This document shows positions 57,435 to 64,000 of a stretch of DNA of 64,000 nucleotides, one piece after another. The position numbers were made by a program, and so were the translations under genes. The DNA comes from Ctenosaura bakeri (taxonomy: Eukaryota; Chordata; Lepidosauria; Squamata; Iguanidae): the NCBI GenBank assembly GCA_948474755.1, contig CAOLHI010000653.1, positions 620,001-684,000 on the forward strand, in the 5' to 3' direction. Numbering within the stretch: position 1 is the stretch's first letter; each line of letters begins with the position of its first letter. The notes under the pieces are model-generated. The model did not search any database and was not told the origin of the DNA. It worked only from the letters and a program-made list of their open reading frames with translations.

Positions 57435-57860
57435 TAATCAGCCCTCCACATTTGCAGGTTTCACTTTTGCCAATTTGATTATTCATGGATTATTTGCTGT
57501 GACCTCTGCTGCCTCCCTATGCCATTTTTAATAGGGACTGCAACCCTCGTGAGACTGAGAAACTGTGAACAAGACTTGTAAGTCCCTATTAAAAATGGTG
57601 TGGGGCAGCAGTGGAGGTGGCAGTAAGCCCCACCAGCCGCCCGCTTCTGCCTTGTGAAGGAACCCTGATGCCTCAAAGGAATCCACGGTGGTTTGAACAT
57701 GGTGATCATACTTTTTTTTGTGTTAAATATGGTTTGGGAGGGCCTATCATACTTTTTTGTGTGTTAAGTATGGTTTGGGAGGGCCTACAATTATTCACAC
57801 TTTTTCCATTTTCATGGGGGTCCTGTGTCCCTAATCCTAGAGAATGTGGAGGGATGACTG
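57435..57860. mobile_element. Tigger-like MITE, copy 3 (distinct interior)
   Basis: The ends TAATCAGCCCTCCACATTTG and the inverted GAATGTGGAGGGATGACTG are flanked by TA (57433-57434 and 57861-57862). The interior differs from copies 1 and 2: it holds a perfect 18-bp inverted pair (57522-57539 with 57581-57598) that extends imperfectly outward. A 41-bp tandem duplication (57705-57745 and 57746-57786) ends GGTTTGGGAGGGCCT. No coding capacity. Confidence 0.75.
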
Positions 57861-57932
57861 TATATTAAAAATCTTAATGCAAATTATAATTAAAAATTCT
57901 ATTGTTGTGCAAAGTATAGACATGATCTAGAG

Positions 57933-58209
57933 CAGGGGTGGGCAACCGCCAATGGTTGTAGGGGGCTGCACTGCTCTCCTATGGGATTTGGAAATCCACA
58001 CCTCTCCCATTTCATTGTAGCAACCACTCTATCTTTTTTTTCTTGGATTTTCATTTTGACCAAGAGGTAAACCATGAGGGATAATTTTTTAGAAAAAAAA
58101 AGTTTTGAATGATTTTCTGAATATTTGGGGAGATGCTGGGGGTCCAGAGGATTTCAAAATGCCTTTAGAGAGCAGAAGTAACCTGTGGGTCACACTTTCT
58201 CCATTTCTA
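57933..58209. mobile_element. hAT-like element with decayed right end
   Basis: The left end CAGGGGTGGGCAACCG is a standard hAT terminus. The right end read inversely, TAGAAATGGAGAA, matches it except for transitions. The flanks ATCTAGAG (57925-57932) and ATCTAGAA (58210-58217) match at 7 of 8. Confidence 0.65.
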
Positions 58210-58217
58210 ATCTAGAA

Positions 58218-60240
58218 GGTCTCTTGAGTGAGAAGGGCTTCTTTTTTTGTGGACAGTACACAGTCCTTCAGTGAGGCAGCAAAGTAAAATCCAGAGGTCC
58301 TTTTCTGTTTAAACAACAACAACAAAAAAGTTAAATATCTTGTACAGGGTTTTGCACAATCACATAATTGCTAAAGATGTGTCCATGTGCTAAAATCTTA
58401 TTCACATATAGCAGATTGCAAAACGGTCACTGCCTTCCATTCTCATTGCTGGATCCTTCCCCAAGCGTCCAGTTTTGCAGGTTAGAGTCGTACCACACTT
58501 TATTTATTGATACATACATACATATATACATATGTGCTATATGTCACCAAGACATCACCAAAGTGATGTTCAAAAAAAACATAGTAAAAAAAGAAAACAT
58601 ATCCTTTAAAAGGAAGCTAAAAGTCAGTTTAAAAGCCAAAGTCCTAACAAAACAATGCAGTTTTAGCATCTACTGGAAACACAACAAAGATGGTATCAAA
58701 AATAGAACAGAAAATCTCTGTCACACATCCTCACAAATGAGGCCTCCATAGTGTACAGTCTACACTGTCACACAACAAGAGATTCATTAAAGATCTCAGA
58801 TTTTACATGGAAAGTGCTAGACTTTCAGATATTCTGCCCCCTAGAAACTTAAGGCTTTATAGATAAAAACCAGCACCTTGAATTGCAGTCGAAGAAACAC
58901 TGAAAGCCAACATAATAGACTCATAATGTGTGGCATGAGAGCCAGTATCTTACATGGATAGCTCTGCTTGTCCCTAAAGAACAGAGGTGGACTTTATGAG
59001 CTTGCATAAGGATGTTTCCCTATACAAAGGGAAAAAAACTGAAGATTTCTCCTCTGGCATGGTGCTAGCCACATCTCCACCTCCCATGCTCACCACCAGA
59101 AATATTGATTAGTATTCTAATGAGGAGGTAATTAGATCATGGATCACCATGGTTATATCTGCCTTCCCAATGTAGGGGCACAACTAGTATACTAGCTATA
59201 GGTAGGGAAAGGCACTCCTGGCCTTAGCAGCCAGCTGGCCTTCGAAGATCAGTGCTGGGTTCAAGTACACTCCTGAGTTGCAAATTCAAAGGGAATGAAG
59301 TCTAATCCAAAATAGAGTGTAAGGTTGGCTTTGCAGTTGACCTACAGAATTTATGACTTGTTTGGATGAAGCTCCAAGGAGGCCATCATTATGTGCTAAT
59401 GAAGGTTGCTGTGAATCAACTATACCAGTGTTGGGCCCGCTTACCTGTAGAACAGAGGCAAAGGGTTGAAGGTTGGCATGTATTCATAGACACTCAGAAG
59501 ATGTGCTGAGCAGATCTGACCAGCTGTGGCTCCTAAGTGAGTACATCCACTGCCAATTTAGGAATGGGTATCTCTCTTGCCTGCTCTCTACCATGTATAC
59601 TGGTCTATCTGTGACTAACATAATTGGTTTATAAAGTACAAAGTGATTTGAAGTTTCCTGAAATATGATGCCTTTGTTGGGCAATGCAGAAATGTCTGTG
59701 GAAATAAATGAGAATGTTCACATTTCCTCCAGAGAGCATGGCTCACAACAATAACAGGAACGACATACTATCACAAACTAGCACAGCTTTTCACTTTAAT
59801 GTACACTTTCACACACAGAGCCCAGCAAAGTTGTTCTGCAGATTCTGCTTCAGAAGCAACAAATGATTACTTCTCTTCCTCAGCCATTACAAGCTCAGCA
59901 TTTTATCAATAGGTTTTGTATGTTTTGCCCACATGGATTTGTAACCAGAGAAAACTTCTCCTGATTATATATTTAACAGCTTCATTTCACAGGGAGTACA
60001 GCTGATAACTTTTCTAAGTAACGATGCTTATTTGGAACAGAAGCTAGTCTCCAAAGAGAGATCAAATTTAACAAAACATCCATAAAACTTTATTTTTTTC
60101 CTGTGCCAGAAGAAGATTTCACTGTTGCTCTGAATTCTCTGCTATAATGCAAAGATCGCCAATCACAAATAGCTTTTCTCAGTTGGCAGTATTGTTTGTA
60201 AATCTGAACTAGTTACATGCTTAAAATCCCTTTCTTTATA
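58218..60240. other. no recognised feature
   Basis: No gene or defined repeat. A 127-codon open stretch at 58368-58751 has no recognisable motifs. Confidence 0.4.
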
Positions 60241-60241
60241 C

Positions 60242-60370
60242 CAGGAGTTTGAAAACTGTGACCTTGCAGATGTTGTTCAAGGTCTAACTGCCACCAACTC
60301 CTAGCATCATGGCCAATGGTGAAGCATAAAGGAAGGAGTAGTTGAACAGCATCTAGAAAGAAATGCTTTC
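60242..60370. mobile_element. palindromic MITE (GCAGATGTTGTT type)
   Basis: The left arm GCAGATGTTGTTCAAGG faces the right arm AGTTGAACAGCATCTAG. The centre is CTCCTAGCATCATGGCCAAT. This matches a reptile palindromic repeat whose arms read like GTTGTTGGACTACAACTCCC. Confidence 0.5.
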
Positions 60371-60639
60371 CCTTCCACTATGTTAAACTTTATACTTATG
60401 CAGCTACCTTAAGGCCTTTTCCAGCACCTCTGCTGCTTCTCTCCCATTGCTTTTGTGCTGATATGAATAAACTGGAATCAGATGGGGGGAGCCAACCACA
60501 TAGAAACTCCTCACAACTCCACCTGATCCCTGCTTTCCAGCAGAGGACAGACTCATGACAGAAGGTGAATATGTGGGCCATTCTAGTGCAGGCCTGTTGA
60601 TTCCATCAAAGGAAGGCTTTTTCAATAGTTTCTGAAGCT

Positions 60640-60740
60640 GGATCCTGAGGTGTTGTTGGATTACATAACTGTCAGCACTGTGATCAATAGTCAGAGATAC
60701 TCAGAGTTTTAATCCAACAACATACTGAAATTGCAACATG
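60640..60740. mobile_element. palindromic MITE, same family
   Basis: The arms GTGTTGTTGGATTA and TAATCCAACAACAT are near-perfect inverse complements about 45 bp apart. Related to the element 270 bp upstream. Confidence 0.55.
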
Positions 60741-60939
60741 ACTTTTTTCAGCTTCAGAAATAAGGAAGGTGCCAGAGCCTTTGAGGAATCAGTGGGGGTT
60801 CAAGTGGACCACCACCCAGGCCCTCAGGAAGTCCTGCTCTGCATATTTTCTATCCTTGCATTAAAACAGAGCTTATGACTGATTGTATAAGAAGATATTG
60901 TCCACATTAGTTAAATGATTACAGGAGACTGAGTTGAGG

Positions 60940-61100
60940 ATATGCAAGATCACGACTAGAGTTCAGTTTCCCACTTGGTCATGGAAACCCACTGGGTTAC
61001 CTTGGGCATGTAACACACTTTCAGCCCCAGAAAAAACCCTTGATAGATTAACCTTAGGGTCACCATATGTTGGGCATGACTTGGAGGCACACAATAACAA
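60940..61100 (+). repeat. tRNA-derived SINE
   Basis: The plus strand has a worn tRNA-like head, then ATGGAAACCCACTGGGTTAC, CTTGGGCATGTAACAC, TTAGGGTCACCATATG and GACTTGGAGGCACACAATAA. The tail end matches the RTE/BovB-like tail at about 20010-20030. Same family as 23119-23316 and 30078-30245. Confidence 0.75.
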
Positions 61101-61138
61101 TGGTATGAAGGATCCATTGCATTTTTTGTTCAAAGGTC

Positions 61139-61255
61139 CTCTTCATTCATTCATTCATTTATTTGTTTATTTAGCACCATCACTATACATGGAGTTTTAC
61201 AAGTAAAAGAACAAGATAACAGTTCCATGCCCTGAGGCATACAATCTAATTAAGT
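61139..61255. repeat. LINE 3'-UTR-like repeat
   Basis: TTCATTCATTCATTTATTTG leads into TTTAGCACCATCACTATACA and CATACAATCTAATTAAG, a tail pattern shared by many squamate LINE copies. The family is not fixed. Confidence 0.45.
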
Positions 61256-61259
61256 AATG

Positions 61260-62730
61260 ACACAATAGGAAAAGGGAATGGCAGTTTGGGGAGGGGGATT
61301 GAGTCCAGCAGATACTGCATCTTCTTCTCTCCCTGCAAAGACAAGACAATGGCAGCTGGGATGGAAGGGGTGCTTTTCACTTGCCTCTGGGACTAGGTAT
61401 GATGGAACTTTGCTTTCTTCTCCTCTCTCTCCAAGGCCAAGGCCTCAAGATCAGAAAACGTTGCATTGGCTGTTGCAATACCTTGATAATGAACTTTTTC
61501 TTCCTTGGATGATTGGACAATTTGAAAATGCCTGTTATGGTAGTTTAAGCATTTATGCAAAGCATCCAAACAGAAATGAAGCTGTAGTATTATAAGTAAA
61601 TTTCTCTGTTAAATCCAATGTTGATTTATTTCTAACGAGTACTTCAGTAACAACAAAGACAACAATAACAACTATATTCAGCATAATAATATGGAAGTGA
61701 TTACTAGTAAACAGTATATAAAAAGAGTATGTAAAGTTTTATAATCAAAACCTTATTGTGGAAATACGTTTCAGGCCATAAATTCCTGTGCCATACTAGT
61801 TATCCAATACAGTGATATAATTGTTGATTGGACTCAAACTGGAAAATATGACAGAAAATTATGACAGCGTGCCATACATTATAGCCTCAAAGTGATACTG
61901 ACCAACTTTATCTACCATGAAATATCAATGGCTGAGCATGATTACAAGTAAAACAAACTGGTGAAGGGGAAAAAAAAAGAGATTTAAGTGATTATATTTA
62001 AAAAAGAGAAAAGATGTTAATAGATGTATGTAGAGAGAATTTATTCAAAATCAAAGGAATAGAAGATACCTGTTAAAAGGAAATTATGAAAAAATAATCT
62101 TACATGTAATCATATTAAGAACATGGAAGAAAGAACTGAGAAAGACATTGTCTGGAAATGGTTACATAATACAAAACTGGAAAAAGAAAGAAACTAAAGG
62201 ACTTTGATTTGCAGCTCAAGAGCAGGAGCTTCAGACAAATAGCATCAAGGTAAATATTGAAAAAAATACTAAGGGTAGTAAAAGTCATCTATATCAAAGT
62301 CATCTATATAAACTGTTGATCACCTTATTAGTTCATACAGCAAGATTGCACAGACTGAATCTAAGACATACCATGATGAAATGATTGCAATGGTACATTA
62401 GATTTTACGCCACTAAAAAAGCACTCACAGGAACATAAGCCTGAAAGAGTTGTTGAAAACAGTGAAATAAAACTTTGAAGGGCCTTTGAGTTTGAAAGTG
62501 ATTGAGAATTAAAATGCCAAGAATTAATATGGTTAAAAGAAAGAAGAAAAGAAAGAAAGAAAGTAAGTTTGGCTTATAGGTGTGATAATCTTCAAGGATA
62601 GCAGAGTCAAAGATAAAGTAAAGGAAAAAGTTACAGAATATTGAGACCTGTGAATTGGGATTCAGCACTGTAGAAAAAGAAGACAAACATGGTTTCAGTA
62701 GTGACAGGAACCATTCTAGGAATCATTCCA
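61260..62730. other. no recognised gene; A-rich
   Basis: A-rich plus strand at 61950-62340 with many short lysine-rich open stretches. It may be a worn L1, but nothing is diagnostic. Confidence 0.35.
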
Positions 62731-62732
62731 AA

Positions 62733-62912
62733 ATGACCGACACAGCATCTAGAACAGCATCCTGTAGAATTCTGGGGTTTGCAGTTCAGGGAGGGGCCTT
62801 TAGAATTCTCAGCCAGAGAGCTCTTTGGCCTCAGTAAACTACAAACCCCAGAATTCTGTAGGATGTTGACAGTGGAATAGTAGTATTATAACAGGGCAGT
62901 GTGGAAGTGGCC
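62733..62912. mobile_element. MITE-A copy, left end worn
   Basis: The arms ACAGCATCCTGTAGAATTCT and AGAATTCTGTAGGATGTTG face each other. The right end GCAGTGTGGAAGTGGCC is intact, but the left terminus is deleted or mutated. The central AGAGAGCTCTTTGGCCTCAG is shared with other copies. Confidence 0.65.
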
Positions 62913-63630
62913 AAAATAGCAAAATTACAAAAAAAGGAAAAATCCTGGAACAGGTCACATTATCTGATGTTGTCTTATTGATTCCTACATTCTTGAACAT
63001 AATCTGAATTACTGATTATCCAGACTTGAGTCACTAACATTTAGTAGGCTGTGAAACCCTGAAAGATAAAGCAAAAATGATTTCAGTTGTCATGCATTCA
63101 GCACAAAGGTGATTTTAAAAACGTTGCTCAGGGCTATGTAAACTTCACTACAGGATGGTCTGAGAGAACAGTTCTGCCCTGAAAAAGGATTAGGCCATGT
63201 GGCCTCACTCTCTGAAGCCCCGAATGTTGTGTTTCCAAATTTCAGTGGTGCAGGGGTGAAATGTTCACCATTTTACAACCAAACCACGTGATATTGGCAC
63301 TGTGCGCTTCATTTCAGAGAACTTGCCTCCTATAGGCTTCCAGGAGAACAATTCTTCTCTGAAACAAAGTGCAACATCCCCATCTCTCTTGTTTAGCTCC
63401 AAAATATAGCTTCCAACAAAACAGAAGTAAAAAAACAGCCTTTTCCAGTTGTCAGTGTATGGCTGAATTTCAGGAACCTGCTGCAGTGGAAAGGGTTGTA
63501 ACTCATAGCACATTCAGAGGGGCAGTGACATCAGCCCCCAGACCTAGTGAAGTTGCCCTTTTTGCCCTAAAACCTTTAAAAGCAAAAGTTAGGTATTCAA
63601 GCCATTTAAAGTTAATTCAAAAGCTTTAAA
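62913..63630. other. no recognised feature
   Basis: Overlapping short open stretches at 63265-63629 show no family signature. Confidence 0.4.
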
Positions 63631-63639
63631 GTATTGTGA

Positions 63640-64000
63640 TAATGGGCATTCCCATTATCTAGACTTGGCTGAAGGGGGATACTTCCCTCTTCAGGTAAAC
63701 CAAGGGTTAATGAGATCTTGGGGTTAGGTTACATTTTTATTGTGGGTCAGCCTCACAGGTCACGGGGGGAGAATTACCCAATCAAAGGAAAAGAGGTGAG
63801 CATCTTTGAGATGCTTCGAGATGCTTTGAAGGAGAAGTTATAAAAATCCTTGAAAGGCCATGTGGCAGAGAGACAACAAAGGAACCTCCTGGGGATGGGA
63901 TCTGTGCCAGTCGTAGGCTGCAGGCCTAGGCCTCGCCTCCTGGTCTCATTCCTCTCTTAGAACATCTAAGCCTGTGAACCCGAATATGAATAACTAGAAT
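63640..64000 (+). promoter_or_regulatory. TATA-containing, possibly LTR-like sequence at window edge
   Basis: TTATAAAAATCC at about 63839 is a good TATA box. About 115 bp further on is a C+T-rich stretch (CTCGCCTCCTGGTCTCATTC), and the window ends in AATAACTAGAAT, which might continue to a polyadenylation signal. The order TATA, then about 120-160 bp, then a poly(A)-like signal resembles a retroviral LTR, but the rest lies outside the window. Confidence 0.25.

Noticed and set aside
953..57860. CRISPR array or bacterial-type operon
   Set aside because: No regularly spaced identical repeats with unique spacers occur. The many inverted repeats are MITE arms, and the sequence has vertebrate character.

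Overview
This window looks like nuclear DNA from a reptile, most probably a squamate (lizard or snake). Two things point there. The first is the mixture of transposons in one 64 kb stretch: L2, CR1, L1 and RTE/BovB-type LINEs, a DIRS-type tyrosine-recombinase retrotransposon, a SPIN-type hAT element, Tigger-like and PIF/Harbinger-like MITEs, and tRNA-derived and 5S-derived SINEs. The second is the vertebrate layout: A+T-rich background, CA/TG microsatellites and no compact operons or long ORFs. Species cannot be fixed from the sequence alone. I found no complete host protein-coding gene, tRNA, rRNA gene or CRISPR array. The window reads as intergenic or intronic DNA made largely of transposon relics.

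Layout. 0.5-1.6 kb: a hAT-like element (CAGTGATGTA termini) with a Harbinger-like MITE inside it. 2.2-4.0 kb: decayed L2 LINE on the minus strand. 5.2 kb: 5S-rRNA-derived SINE relic. 10.2-10.8 kb: two palindromic MITEs. 19.5-20.0 kb: RTE/BovB-like 3' end. 20.6-21.1 kb: Tigger-like MITE. 23.1-23.4 kb: two tRNA-SINE heads facing each other. 24.6-25.1 kb: CR1 3' end with a 141-codon open stretch. 26.1 kb: perfect RFX-type X-box in a promoter-like patch. 30.5-32.8 kb: a CR1 split by a Tigger-like and a Harbinger-like MITE. 37.1 kb: small hAT with perfect 8-bp TSD. 38.0-39.5 kb: three-level nest (L1, then MITE-A, then CpG-rich MITE-B). 39.7-41.2 kb: L2 on the minus strand. 44.2-47.4 kb: DIRS element on the minus strand (RT, RNase H, tyrosine recombinase, SGNH hydrolase). 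49.1-49.6 kb: CpG island with promoter motifs and an unassigned short reading frame. 51.5-52.3 kb: 5'-truncated L1 with perfect 13-bp TSD. 53.3-54.6 kb: three adjacent MITEs. 54.6-57.4 kb: possibly an old L1, with a SPIN-type hAT (perfect 8-bp TSD, GC-rich interior), a Tigger-like MITE and another hAT placed in or next to it. 60.2-61.3 kb: palindromic MITEs, a SINE and a LINE tail. The right edge has a TATA-containing, LTR-like stretch.

The parts do not form a pathway. They record successive insertions whose relative age can be read from nesting and from the state of the target-site duplications. The most unusual items are the DIRS copy with an SGNH esterase domain fused behind its recombinase and a 41-codon tandem duplication across that domain's active-site block, the two MITE copies whose internal hairpins have kept perfect pairing despite sequence change, and the SPIN-type element with about 590 bp of GC-rich interior.
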